The translations under genes and the position numbers were made by a program. A stretch of DNA of 64,000 nt, from NCBI RefSeq assembly GCF_015352955.1, contig NZ_JACYOX010000018.1:44687-108686 (forward strand), given 5' to 3'. Positions 1 through 7,263 of the stretch are shown here, one piece after another (positions within the stretch are counted from its first letter, which is position 1; every line of letters begins with the position of its first letter). A model generated the notes under the pieces. It worked only from the letters and a program-made list of their open reading frames with translations. It had not been told where the DNA came from and searched no databases. The stretch is from Noviherbaspirillum soli. GTDB lineage: Bacteria; Pseudomonadota; Gammaproteobacteria; Burkholderiales; Burkholderiaceae_D.

Positions 1-1238
1 TCGGACACGCCCGTCTGCGGACGGCGCAGGGTGTTATACACCGACACCAGCACCGTGGACTTGCCGGTGTTGAGCGCCACCGAGCCCTGCAACCGCTTCT
101 GCAGGAAGAATCGGTTGGACAAGCCGGCATTCGGGTTGGCCAGGGTCGCAGGCAGATTGGTGGCGCGGATGAACGCGTCGACCGCCTGCGCGCGCGCCGT
201 CGGGTCTGCGATGGTCGCGGAAAACACCTGGTCCAGGAAGGCGGTGGTGCTGATCGATCCGGAATCGACCAGCTGCTGCTGGGTGGTGGTGATGTCTTCG
301 TTGTAGCTGACGTTCCAGGTCGTATAGCGGCTGCGGTGAATGCCGTTCAGGCTGTACGCGTTGCCATAGAAGCGGCGGCCGGCGGTGGCGGCCAGGCTGG
401 TGCGCGACGACGGCTTCCAGTCGAAACCGACGCTCCACGATGCGCCCCTCGGGCCGTCGCCAATGCTCTGATAGGTGTAGCGGTCATAGCCGGCCGAGCC
501 GGTCAGGCTGAACTGGTCGGTCAGCTTGTAGCGCAGTACGCCATTGAGATAATCGTTGTCGACCGAATTGAGCGAGTTGTAGCTGCTATGGCGGCGCGAT
601 GCGGTCACATCCCAGCTCACGAGGCGGAATGCCTCGCCGCTGTTGACGAAAAGATTGAGCAGGTCGCTGTTGTAGTTGGAAAAGCCGGCGGTGTCGCTGC
701 TCAGGCCCTGGTGGGTATAGCGCGCTTCCGCCTGCGCCACGGAACCATAGCGCTGGCGCACATAGGGACTGATCGAATAGGTCCGCACTTCGCTGCGGTT
801 GTTGATCGCATAGCTGCTGTCGAGCGCCTGCGGTCCGTACGGCGAGGTGCTGAGATTGGTGATGTTGGCCGTACCGTCGATGAACAGCAGGTCGTCGACC
901 AGCTGCGCCGTGCCGCGGGCATTCAGATAGTTCTGCAGATTGCTGCTGCCGACATCGTTGCTGTAAGTAACGCCACGCGCCTGGTAGGTGGCCTGGAACT
1001 GGGAACGGCGACCAAGGCCGTTCACGGAAATGCCCGGCATGACTTCCGTCACGAATGACGATTGCTCATTGCCGGTTGGCGCGAGCCTGATGTTGTCGCT
1101 GTAGGTTTCACGCAGCGTCAGCGTCGGATTGAAGCGCCATTCGGCTGCCAGCGCGGGCGCTGCCTGCATGCCCAGCACGGCCAGTGCGGCCAGCGCTGCG
1201 GGACGACGCACGAATTTTTTACATGTAGTACGCGCCAT
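1..1238 (-). CDS. XrtA/PEP-CTERM-associated outer membrane beta-barrel protein (partial, C-terminus beyond window)
   Basis: The reading frame opens with ATG at 1238 and stays open to the window edge, so about 412 codons are visible and the C-terminus is missing. The N-terminus has a signal peptide: a basic start, an Ala/Leu-rich core and a likely cut after APALAA. After it comes EWRFNPTLTLRETYSDNI, which resembles the start of the PEP-CTERM system-associated outer membrane proteins (TIGR03016 type). The remainder alternates short polar and aromatic segments as beta-barrels do. Its start codon shares one base with the stop of the upstream kinase gene (TGATG), so the two are probably translationally coupled. 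The role inferred from context is in exopolysaccharide export across the outer membrane; the family itself lacks a firm biochemical function. Confidence 0.8.
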   Translation of the reverse strand, partial: MARTTCKKFVRRPAALAALAVLGMQAAPALAAEWRFNPTLTLRETYSDNIRLAPTGNEQSSFVTEVMPGISVNGLGRRSQFQATYQARGVTYSNDVGSSNLQNYLNARGTAQLVDDLLFIDGTANITNLSTSPYGPQALDSSYAINNRSEVRTYSISPYVRQRYGSVAQAEARYTHQGLSSDTAGFSNYNSDLLNLFVNSGEAFRLVSWDVTASRRHSSYNSLNSVDNDYLNGVLRYKLTDQFSLTGSAGYDRYTYQSIGDGPRGASWSVGFDWKPSSRTSLAATAGRRFYGNAYSLNGIHRSRYTTWNVSYNEDITTTQQQLVDSGSISTTAFLDQVFSATIADPTARAQAVDAFIRATNLPATLANPNAGLSNRFFLQKRLQGSVALNTGKSTVLVSVYNTLRRPQTGVS

Positions 1239-2143
1239 CAGTTGTATCCATACCCATAGCTGTTGCCGGAAAACGCCTTGGTCTTGTTGTAGACCAGGCT
1301 GACGTTGTTGTCGCTGCCGAGCTGTCGCAGCGCATCCTTGACCGCATGCTGCGTCGTGGTTTCGGCCTCGACAACCATCACGATTTGTCCCATGTGGCTG
1401 GCCAGCACCTTGGCCTCGGTCGTCATCAGCAGCGGCGGCGAATCGAAGATCACGATACGGTCCGGATAGCGGCGCGCGATATCGTCGAGCAGATTGCTCA
1501 TCGACAGGCTGGCGAGCAGTTCGGTGGAATTCTTGTGCGGCTGGCCTGCCGGCAGGATGCGCAGCGTATCGACATTGGTACGCAGCATCACATCCGACAG
1601 ATCGAGCTTGTCATTGAGCAGCACATCCATCAGGCCCTCGGTGGCTTCGATGCCGAGATAGCGGGGCACCGACGGACGCGCCACATCGGCGTCGACCAGC
1701 AGCACCGTATGGTCCATTTCCATCGCAATGCTCATTGCCAGATTGATGGCGCAGAAGGTCTTTCCCTCGCCCGGCAGCGCACTCGTCACCATGATCAGGT
1801 TGTTGTGGCGCTCCACGCCGCCGCCCTTGGACAGCGCGTGCTTGATCAGGGGGCGCTTGATCATCCGGAATTCCTCGGCCACCGGCGTGCGTCCGCCCTC
1901 CGGCGTCACCATGCCCAGCCGGTGCAGCTGCTCCAGGTTGATCTCGACGCGCCGGCTCGGCTGCCCGCTGGGCTGCCGCATGTCCGGCATGGGCTCATGC
2001 TGTGGCGCATAGGCGACCGCGGCTTCCACTACGGGGTCATGGTGACCGAAGTCGCGCGCAAGCGGGTTGTCGATGTCATGTACGAGTGGCTTGTCCACCT
2101 TGTTGCGGTCAAGCCGGCCAGCGGCCTTTTCAATAATGCTCAC
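1238..2143 (-). CDS. XrtA-associated tyrosine autokinase (BY-kinase, EpsG-like)
   Basis: Bacterial tyrosine kinase of the Wzc/CpsD ATPase class that controls polysaccharide chain length by autophosphorylation. The nucleotide-binding motifs are clear: Walker A SALPGEGKT (around residues 121-129), Walker A' VLLVDADVARPS, and Walker B IVIFDSPPLL. The C-terminus ends in a tyrosine-rich tail (NSYGYGYN), the usual autophosphorylation cluster. No membrane segment is present; that part is supplied by the chain-length protein encoded just upstream, as in two-protein BY-kinase systems. I chose the GTG at 2143 (SIIEKAAGRLD follows) because GGGAG lies five bases before it; a TTG at 2155 is the alternative. 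About 301 residues. The neighbours (chain-length determinant, export lipoprotein, TIGR03016-like barrel) fix it in an exosortase-linked EPS locus. Confidence 0.88.
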   Translation of the reverse strand: MSIIEKAAGRLDRNKVDKPLVHDIDNPLARDFGHHDPVVEAAVAYAPQHEPMPDMRQPSGQPSRRVEINLEQLHRLGMVTPEGGRTPVAEEFRMIKRPLIKHALSKGGGVERHNNLIMVTSALPGEGKTFCAINLAMSIAMEMDHTVLLVDADVARPSVPRYLGIEATEGLMDVLLNDKLDLSDVMLRTNVDTLRILPAGQPHKNSTELLASLSMSNLLDDIARRYPDRIVIFDSPPLLMTTEAKVLASHMGQIVMVVEAETTTQHAVKDALRQLGSDNNVSLVYNKTKAFSGNSYGYGYN

Positions 2144-2219
2144 GCTTTCTCCCAATCGTATTCAATGCAATGCATCCGAAGCTGTTGCAGCGGCGGCCAG
2201 GGCCGCGCTGATGTCGTCA

Positions 2220-3734
2220 TCACGTCGTTAGCAGCATGCGCGCCATCACGCCTGCATACAGCGTGATCAGCACCGCCAGGGAGGCGCCGAACGCGTAGAA
2301 ACTGCGCTTGCGCTTTGCCCTCTCATGGTCGGTCCAGTTCATCGAGACCGAACCCAGGATAGGCAGACCGGTCGATTCGCGCAGCCCATGCTGGCTGAGG
2401 TAAGTCGGACGCAGCTGGCTCATCAGCAGAGCGATGGCGATGCCGGCGATCAGGGCGCCGACGAACACCAGGGAAGCCAGGCGCAGGCGGTTCGGGCCGG
2501 CAGGCGTCAGCGGGACGGTTGGCGGGTCAACCACGCGGAACTTCACCATGTCGGTCGTGTTGGACAGGTCGCCGGAAAGCCGTGCCGACTCGCGGCGGGC
2601 CACCAGCTGGGAATAATTTTCCTTGTTGACCTGGTAGTCGCGGTTGAGCTGTGCCAGCTGCGTTTCAAGCTCGGGGCCGTTCACGCTCTGCGCCTTCAGG
2701 CGGTCGTAGCGAGCCGTGTATTCATCCACCCTGGCGCGCATCGACGCCACCCGCGCCTCGGCCGTCGACAGCGACACGTTGAGCTGTTGCAGCATCGGGC
2801 TGTAATGGGCGCCACGGTCGCCGCCCGGCTTGGCGCTCTTCGCCTCTTCCGCCTTCTGGCTTTCCAGCTGCTTGATCAGGCGCTTGGTCGAAATGATGTC
2901 CGGATGCTGCTCGGTGAACTGCATGCGCATCGTATCGAGGTTCTTCTGCAGCGTCAGGATGCGCGCATCCAGCTCAGGGTTGACTGCCACCGCGCCATTC
3001 GGTCCGGTGCCATTGCCATAGATCTGCGTCTGGATCGCATTGCGTGCCTGTTCCGCCTCGCGCAGGTCGAGCCGAGCCTGGTTCAGCGCATCGCTGGCTG
3101 CCTGCACCTGGGTGCCATAGTCGCCGCCCTGGGGCAGCGAACCGCTGTGCTTGATCTTGAAGTCCTTCAGCGCATTTTCCGCGGCCACCAGCTTGGTTTC
3201 GTAATTCTTGATCTGCTCGTCCAGAAACTGGATGGCCTTGTCGGAATCGTTCTTCTTGTCGCCGAAGCTGCCCTCGACGAAGATGGTCAGCAGTGCCTGC
3301 ACCACATCCTTGGCCACGCGCGGGTTTTCATCGCTGTAGGAAAGCGTGTAGATGTCGTCGCGGCCGGTGCCGACGATCTTGATCTGCTTCATCAGGTCGT
3401 TGAGCAACTCCTCTTTTTCCTTGGGCGTCTTGGCCCGGATGTCGAGGTCCACCATGCGCATGACCTTTTCCACATTGGGACGGCTAAGCAGCGTGCGGCT
3501 CATGATGGAAACCTGCTGCTCGACGTTGGGCAAGGTGGTCATGCCGGCCATCAGCGGCTTCAGGATGCTTTGGGTATCCACGAAGACGCGGGCCGACGCC
3601 TGGTAATCGTCGGGCAGCGTATACACGCGCACCCAGCCGGCGATTGCAATTGCCCAGGCGACGATCACAGCATGCCACCGGTATTTCCATACGCCCTTTA
3701 ACAGGAAGAGCACCTGGTTGATCGTTTCTTCCAT
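2220..3734 (-). CDS. XrtA-system polysaccharide chain length determinant (Wzz/EpsF family)
   Basis: Inner-membrane co-polymerase of 504 residues that sets exopolysaccharide chain length and anchors the tyrosine kinase. It has an N-terminal membrane segment (about residues 20-38), then the typical DYQASARVFVDTQSILKPL stretch. A long periplasmic coiled-coil region (about residues 165-390) follows, with a proline-rich motif (VDPPTVPLTPAGP) before a second membrane segment near 410-430. A third hydrophobic segment lies at the extreme C-terminus. This architecture matches the exosortase-associated chain-length proteins (TIGR03007 type). The ATG at 3734 has AGAGG five bases upstream. The kinase gene follows after 76 bases. 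The 353-base gap upstream separates it from the export lipoprotein gene and may carry its own promoter. Confidence 0.9.
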   Translation of the reverse strand: MEETINQVLFLLKGVWKYRWHAVIVAWAIAIAGWVRVYTLPDDYQASARVFVDTQSILKPLMAGMTTLPNVEQQVSIMSRTLLSRPNVEKVMRMVDLDIRAKTPKEKEELLNDLMKQIKIVGTGRDDIYTLSYSDENPRVAKDVVQALLTIFVEGSFGDKKNDSDKAIQFLDEQIKNYETKLVAAENALKDFKIKHSGSLPQGGDYGTQVQAASDALNQARLDLREAEQARNAIQTQIYGNGTGPNGAVAVNPELDARILTLQKNLDTMRMQFTEQHPDIISTKRLIKQLESQKAEEAKSAKPGGDRGAHYSPMLQQLNVSLSTAEARVASMRARVDEYTARYDRLKAQSVNGPELETQLAQLNRDYQVNKENYSQLVARRESARLSGDLSNTTDMVKFRVVDPPTVPLTPAGPNRLRLASLVFVGALIAGIAIALLMSQLRPTYLSQHGLRESTGLPILGSVSMNWTDHERAKRKRSFYAFGASLAVLITLYAGVMARMLLTT

Positions 3735-4087
3735 TTCTACCTCTCCATCTATCTGCCGCTAACCGACGTCCTCGTGAATTTCATGTTGCATTGCCGCACG
3801 ATCATTGCGGATGATGAAAAACCGGAACAACGGGTGAAATTATACGTTTGCCATCAAGGCGCGGCTTAACGAACATCTGTTATCTAAACAATTTGCGCCG
3901 CAACATTATGGCCATTTACAAAACGATCGGGGATGCTGAATCAATCCGTAACAATTTATTTTAAGCAATTTTTCCTGCTGCATACGGAGTTTATTTCTTT
4001 ACAGGAAGAGCTGCATTGTCTTGAGTCGTATTCCGCGACTGCGCGGCACTATCCGAATGCAGCCCTTCACGGCTATTACTGGTGCGG
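3735..4087. other. Intergenic gap inside the EPS locus, AT-richer than surroundings
   Basis: There are 353 bases between the stop of the export lipoprotein gene and the start of the chain-length gene, both on the minus strand. The base composition is clearly lower in GC than the genes around it. The open frames here are short and have no convincing start, so I see no gene. On the minus strand there is a GG-N10-GC element at 3900-3914 that could be a sigma-54 promoter for the chain-length/kinase/barrel genes. A weak stem (CCGCA/TGCGG, around 3793-3809) is present. I recognise no structured RNA family. Confidence 0.5.
3900..3914 (-). promoter_or_regulatory. Candidate sigma-54 (-24/-12) promoter upstream of the chain-length gene
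   Basis: Read on the minus strand the site is TGGCCATAATGTTGC. It has the GG-N10-GC spacing required by RpoN and a perfect TTGC -12 box; the -24 box is TGGC followed by CAT instead of the consensus ACG. It lies about 165 bases before the chain-length start codon. Exosortase-A loci are known to be linked with the sigma-54-dependent PrsK/PrsR two-component system, which makes RpoN control reasonable, but no regulator gene is in the window. Confidence 0.4.
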
Positions 4088-4726
4088 TCAGAAAAAGCTT
4101 TCCGGAATGACCAGAATGTCGCCCGGACGCATCGCTGCATTCGCAGACAGATCGCCGCGCTTGATCAGGTCATTCAGGCGCACTGAATACGTCTGCTGCT
4201 TGCCATCCACATTACGCACGATGACGGCACGATTTCCGGAAGCGAATTCAGTGACACCACCGACTGCAATCAGCACATCCATCAGGGACATGTTTTCACG
4301 GTACGGAAGAGCCTGGGGCTTGGCGGCCTGGCCAATCACGCGGATCTGCTCGCTGTAGGGCCCCACGAATCCGGTCACGATCACGGTGACGATCGGCTGC
4401 TGGATGTATTTCTCCAGCGACTTTTCCATGTCACGGGCAAGCTGGGTCGCGGTCTTGCCGCTGGCACTCATATCCTGGACCAGAGGGGTGGTGATCTTGC
4501 CATCCGGCCGAACCGGCACACTCAGCGACACTTCGGGATTGCGCCAGACGGTGATATTGACCGTGTCGCCCGGGCCAATCAGGTATTCATGCTTGGGCGC
4601 CTCGGTACGGTCGGCTGACAGCGATGGATAGTCGGGCGTGGTGACGCAGCCGGTCAGGGCCAGCATCGCGCCGATCAATGCAACGCTGGCGGTCCGCCTG
4701 ATGAGATGGGCTTGATTGAACTTCAA
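4088..4726 (-). CDS. XrtA-system exopolysaccharide export lipoprotein (EpsE/Wza-like)
   Basis: Periplasmic/outer-membrane polysaccharide export protein of 212 residues. It has a lipoprotein signal with lipobox near LALTGC (cysteine about residue 27). The Poly_export domain opens with EYLIGPGDTVNITVWRNPE, followed by a SLBB-like domain (VRVIGQAAKPQALPYREN-type stretch). The C-terminus MRPGDILVIPESFF is the standard end of this family. The start is TTG at 4726: no ATG is nearby, and AAGGAG sits at good distance before it. It is the first gene of the EPS set visible here and is followed by the chain-length, kinase and barrel genes on the same strand. Its own promoter should lie in 4727-4989. Confidence 0.9.
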   Translation of the reverse strand: MKFNQAHLIRRTASVALIGAMLALTGCVTTPDYPSLSADRTEAPKHEYLIGPGDTVNITVWRNPEVSLSVPVRPDGKITTPLVQDMSASGKTATQLARDMEKSLEKYIQQPIVTVIVTGFVGPYSEQIRVIGQAAKPQALPYRENMSLMDVLIAVGGVTEFASGNRAVIVRNVDGKQQTYSVRLNDLIKRGDLSANAAMRPGDILVIPESFF

Positions 4727-4827
4727 TTGGTCTTCTCCTTGCTTTATGGGTAAATGCGCTCCGGGCGGATGCGGCAGGAAATCTGGTGATGGCTGTGAAG
4801 AGAAACGAAACTTGCCGTTCTGTTACG

Positions 4828-4843
4828 CGCGGTTAGCATGCCA
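4828..4843 (-). promoter_or_regulatory. Weak candidate sigma-54 promoter upstream of the EPS export gene
   Basis: On the minus strand the site reads TGGCATGCTAACCGCG. The -24 half (TGGCATG) fits the RpoN consensus TGGCAYR and the GG-N10-GC spacing is exact, but the -12 half is CCGC instead of TTGC. It lies about 100 bases upstream of the export gene start. A 29-base palindrome about 60 bases further upstream could be the enhancer for an RpoN activator. Confidence 0.3.
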
Positions 4844-4905
4844 TAAACAAAAAAATTGGCATAGAGTAATTTTGTATTTTCGGCCACTTTCTGAGGGCGA
4901 TCAAA

Positions 4906-4934
4906 GCTGGACCCTTTATCCATAAAGGTCCAGC
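4906..4934. promoter_or_regulatory. Long near-perfect palindrome upstream of the EPS genes
   Basis: The left arm GCTGGACCCTTTAT and right arm ATAAAGGTCCAGC are inverted copies that differ by one extra base, with CC at the centre. It sits between the lipoprotein gene at 4990-6030 and the EPS export gene, in AT-rich DNA. No T-run follows it on either strand, so it is a poor intrinsic terminator. A dimeric activator site (for example a PrsR-type enhancer-binding protein) is the better reading, by position only. Confidence 0.5.
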
Positions 4935-4989
4935 CCTGCACGTGCGCTGTTTCACAAAAGAAAATCAACAGCAAAAAAGCGGATCAGAT

Positions 4990-6030
4990 TTAGTTTTTGA
5001 CGACATTCGTGAGGTCAATATTCGTCTCGGTGAGGAACTTGTCCCTATCCGTCGTCGGCTCGCCGCCTGGATAGGAGCGCACGCCCCTGTATTTCACGTT
5101 TCGGCCGAGAATCGGATCAAACCAGACCGTAACGGTTTGCTGATAACCCTTGCCCGGCAAGCGCAGGTCCGTGCTGTTGGTTACGACAGTCTTGGTCTCG
5201 ATGCTGAATGCCCTGAACACGCCACCGGCAGTAGTCACCTGCTCATAGGGTCCGACGACGGCGCTGAACGTTTCCAGCTGGCTGTCCGGCGCGCAGGAGG
5301 TTGTCCAGCTGCTGCCGTAAGTCTTGCCCTGGACCAATGGAAATTCGAGCAGCTTCTCTTCCGGGTTGAACAGCGCGTTCTTGCAGCCGTTCGGATCGTT
5401 GGCCGTAGCCTGGTAGCCGATACGATTGCCGTTCTTGTTGAAATTGACTTTCGACATCACAACCGGGCCGGGATTGGCAAAGTCCTCATCCCATCCAGCC
5501 GCGGTCAGCGCGGTGACGATGTGCGTGGACAGAGGGAACGGCACGGTAGTTCCGGCCAATGTCTTGTCGGTTTCGGCGTATGTGAAACGATCGCCCACTT
5601 TCGGCGTGACTGCATTGAAGCTGGTGTCGCTGCTGCTGACTGTAATGACGACGCCGGCGGTGTTGAGCGGATTTGTCGATTGCGCAAAGACGCGCTTTGC
5701 AATCGTGTGCTGGGTCGTCGTGAAACGGGCTCGGTAATTCGTGTCGGTCTTGGCCAGCTCTGCTGCGCTGGCGGCGCCGTTATCGGTCGTGAGCAGGGTG
5801 GACGGAGCGTTGGCGATAATTTCCACGTCCTGCCCAGTGGTAATGCCGAGAACCTTGCTTTCGCCTGGCTTGACGGTGAAGTTGGGGACATCCACACCGT
5901 TTATCCGTGCGGTGAGCTGGTATGCCACGCTCGTATCGATGCCACTACCGCCACCGCCACCACCTCCACCGCCGCCGCAAGCAACAAGCGATGCGCCCAG
6001 GAACGTTATGGTCAATAATTTTAGTTTCAT
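4990..6030 (-). CDS. Putative lipoprotein with a ten-glycine linker, unknown function
   Basis: I do not recognise the family. The protein has 346 residues and opens with a clear lipoprotein signal (MKLKLLTITFLGASLVAC). The lipidated cysteine is followed by ten consecutive glycines, a flexible tether seen in several surface or periplasmic lipoproteins of Burkholderiales. The body is a soluble, beta-rich, Thr/Val/Asn-rich region without membrane segments, with two cysteines in the second half (NDPNGCKN, SWTTSCAPD). I placed the start at ATG 6030 because the signal peptide begins there and AAAGAGA lies before it; the open frame extends upstream to 6237 but that part has no signal. It reads toward the EPS genes, but the 263-base gap with a palindrome argues for a separate unit. 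Confidence 0.75.
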   Translation of the reverse strand: MKLKLLTITFLGASLVACGGGGGGGGGGSGIDTSVAYQLTARINGVDVPNFTVKPGESKVLGITTGQDVEIIANAPSTLLTTDNGAASAAELAKTDTNYRARFTTTQHTIAKRVFAQSTNPLNTAGVVITVSSSDTSFNAVTPKVGDRFTYAETDKTLAGTTVPFPLSTHIVTALTAAGWDEDFANPGPVVMSKVNFNKNGNRIGYQATANDPNGCKNALFNPEEKLLEFPLVQGKTYGSSWTTSCAPDSQLETFSAVVGPYEQVTTAGGVFRAFSIETKTVVTNSTDLRLPGKGYQQTVTVWFDPILGRNVKYRGVRSYPGGEPTTDRDKFLTETNIDLTNVVKN

Positions 6031-6342
6031 GGTTGTCTCTTTTTCCAAAAAAGTGTCTGCGATCTTGTGCTTGAACCGCCTCCCCGCATGCCAGCGCGGT
6101 CCGGAGATCGCTCTGTCAGTGCTCAGCGCGGCTTCAGTATGTACAGATTTTTTGATACAGACTTGAGGACAAACAATAGACTCTTCGACAACATTTGTAT
6201 GTGCGGAAACACACACAAAAACATTGTCTAAACGCAAATGGATGAAGGAAAGAAACGCAAGCAGACGGAAAAGGGGAAACGGACAACAAAAAAGCCGACC
6301 AGGACCGGTCGGCTTTTCCAGGCAGGTATGCTGCCGCTATTC
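6031..6342. other. Intergenic region between the lipoprotein gene and tRNA-Val
   Basis: These 312 bases hold the presumed promoter region of the lipoprotein gene (left part, minus strand) and the intrinsic terminator of the tRNA cluster at 6288-6317. Otherwise the stretch is AT-rich and I see no gene or further structure. Confidence 0.5.
6288..6317 (-). terminator. Intrinsic terminator after the tRNA cluster
   Basis: The stem is AAAAGCCGACC / GGTCGGCTTTT with a six-base loop, ending on the minus strand in a run of six T. It lies directly downstream of tRNA-Val in the direction of transcription. Confidence 0.88.
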
Positions 6343-6419
6343 TGGTAGGCGCGAGTGGATTCGAACCAATGACCCCTACCATGTGAAGGTAGTGCTCTAA
6401 CCAGCTGAGCTACGCGCCT
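6343..6419 (-). tRNA. tRNA-Val (anticodon CAC)
   Basis: The 77-base molecule folds as a complete cloverleaf, with acceptor AGGCGCG paired to CGCGCCT and encoded CCA. The anticodon stem is CTACC/GGTAG with loop TTCACAT, giving anticodon CAC for valine codon GTG. The D-arm (GCTC/GAGC) and T-loop TTCGAAT are standard. The T-stem has one mismatch: base 50 (T) faces base 64 (C) between otherwise good pairs. It is the last tRNA of the cluster. Confidence 0.93.
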
Positions 6420-6437
6420 GAAGCGTCAAGAGAAGGA

Positions 6438-6511
6438 TGGAGGCGGGGGTCGGGATCGAACCGGCGTACACGGCTTTGCAGGCCGCTGCATAACCACTTT
6501 GCTACCCCGCC
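6438..6511 (-). tRNA. tRNA-Cys (anticodon GCA)
   Basis: The 74-base cloverleaf has an acceptor starting GGCGGGG paired with CCCCGCC, then T and an encoded CCA. The anticodon loop CTGCAAA gives GCA. It lies between the glycine tRNA copies and tRNA-Val, the same relative place as cysT behind glyW in enteric bacteria. Confidence 0.95.
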
Positions 6512-6739
6512 ATTGACTCAATGACTGTACTGCCTTACTACGTTCCAGCACATGCATGCATGCACCGGACTACTGCTTTCGCCATCGTGCATTTCGTTCC
6601 AGCACGTTGACGAGGCGTGATTATACGCATTTATCGACAGACGTACAGCCCAGCCAGGCATTTTTATTCAGGCAAGAAAAGCACCTGAATGCTTGCTGGC
6701 TGAACAGGAACCGGTTCATGTTCCCCGCCTGCCTGAAAC

Positions 6740-6770
6740 AAAAAAGGAAGTCCTCGCGGACTTCCTTTTC
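6740..6770 (-). terminator. Hairpin with A/T runs between tRNA-Gly and tRNA-Cys
   Basis: The stem GGAAGTCC / GGACTTCC has a four-base loop (TCGC on the plus strand) and is flanked by A-run and T-run on both sides, so it can terminate in either direction. On the minus strand it would end transcripts leaving the third tRNA-Gly copy. Alternatively it may serve as a processing structure in a longer tRNA precursor. Confidence 0.75.
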
Positions 6771-6775
6771 GAATC

Positions 6776-6851
6776 TGGAGCGGGAGAAGAGTCTCGAACT
6801 CTCGACCTCAACCTTGGCAAGGTTGCGCTCTACCAACTGAGCTACTCCCGC
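6776..6851 (-). tRNA. tRNA-Gly (anticodon GCC), copy 3 in transcription order
   Basis: The 76-base cloverleaf has acceptor GCGGGAG / CTCCCGC, an anticodon stem CAACC/GGTTG with loop TTGCCAA (anticodon GCC), and an encoded CCA. Its sequence is identical over the full length to the copies at 6923-6998 and 7135-7210. An intrinsic hairpin follows directly. Confidence 0.96.
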
Positions 6852-6922
6852 ATTTCACCTGCTACAACGCACTGCCCTGCGTCTCCGGAACCACTTCATC
6901 ATGCATGGCCCCAGATTTATTC

Positions 6923-6998
6923 TGGAGCGGGAGAAGAGTCTCGAACTCTCGACCTCAACCTTGGCAAGGTTGCGCTCTACCAACTGAGCTACTCCCGC
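6923..6998 (-). tRNA. tRNA-Gly (anticodon GCC), copy 2
   Basis: Base-for-base identical to the two neighbouring tRNA-Gly genes, with encoded CCA. The 71-base spacer to copy 3 shows no terminator, so these two copies may be made from one precursor. Confidence 0.96.
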
Positions 6999-7095
6999 AT
7001 TTTTTCGAGCCGCCACTATAGACGATTCAGCCAATTTTGCAAGTGGGAATCTTCAAAAATTTCTTCAGATCCACTCGCTTCCAGCTTTTTCCCGT

Positions 7096-7122
7096 AAAAA
7101 AAGAAGCCGGACAGGCCTCTTT
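7096..7122 (-). terminator. Hairpin with T-run between tRNA-Gly copies 1 and 2
   Basis: On the minus strand, AAAGAGGCC pairs with GGCTTCTTT around a short loop and is followed by seven T. It looks like an intrinsic terminator or attenuator behind the first glycine tRNA. Confidence 0.7.
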
Positions 7123-7134
7123 CTAACGATACTT

Positions 7135-7210
7135 TGGAGCGGGAGAAGAGTCTCGAACTCTCGACCTCAACCTTGGCAAGGTTGCGCTCTACCAACTGAG
7201 CTACTCCCGC
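7135..7210 (-). tRNA. tRNA-Gly (anticodon GCC), copy 1
   Basis: This is the first of three identical copies, 53 bases behind pgsA on the same strand. The cloverleaf, anticodon GCC and CCA are as in the other copies. The uvrC-pgsA-tRNA-Gly-tRNA-Cys order matches the uvrC-pgsA-glyW-cysT arrangement of Escherichia coli. Confidence 0.96.
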
Positions 7211-7263
7211 GTCACTGGAGAAGCCAGCATTATAGAGATTTGAACTTGTGTGTCAAGCACGCA

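Noticed and set aside
3933..4358. Plus-strand open frame in the EPS gap
   Set aside because: Most of it lies antisense to the export lipoprotein gene and it lacks protein-like sequence.
6028..6237. 69-residue extension of the glycine-tether lipoprotein
   Set aside because: It would bury the lipoprotein signal peptide inside the chain; the signal must be at the N-terminus.
6541..6605. An 11-base direct repeat (CGTTCCAGCAC) about 54 bases apart beside the tRNA-Cys gene, as possible attachment sites
   Set aside because: The repeat is short, encloses no gene and does not match a tRNA end.
6776..7210. Three identical 76-base units that could suggest a CRISPR or other repeat array
   Set aside because: Each unit folds as a full tRNA-Gly with CCA; the spacing is irregular and the count is three.
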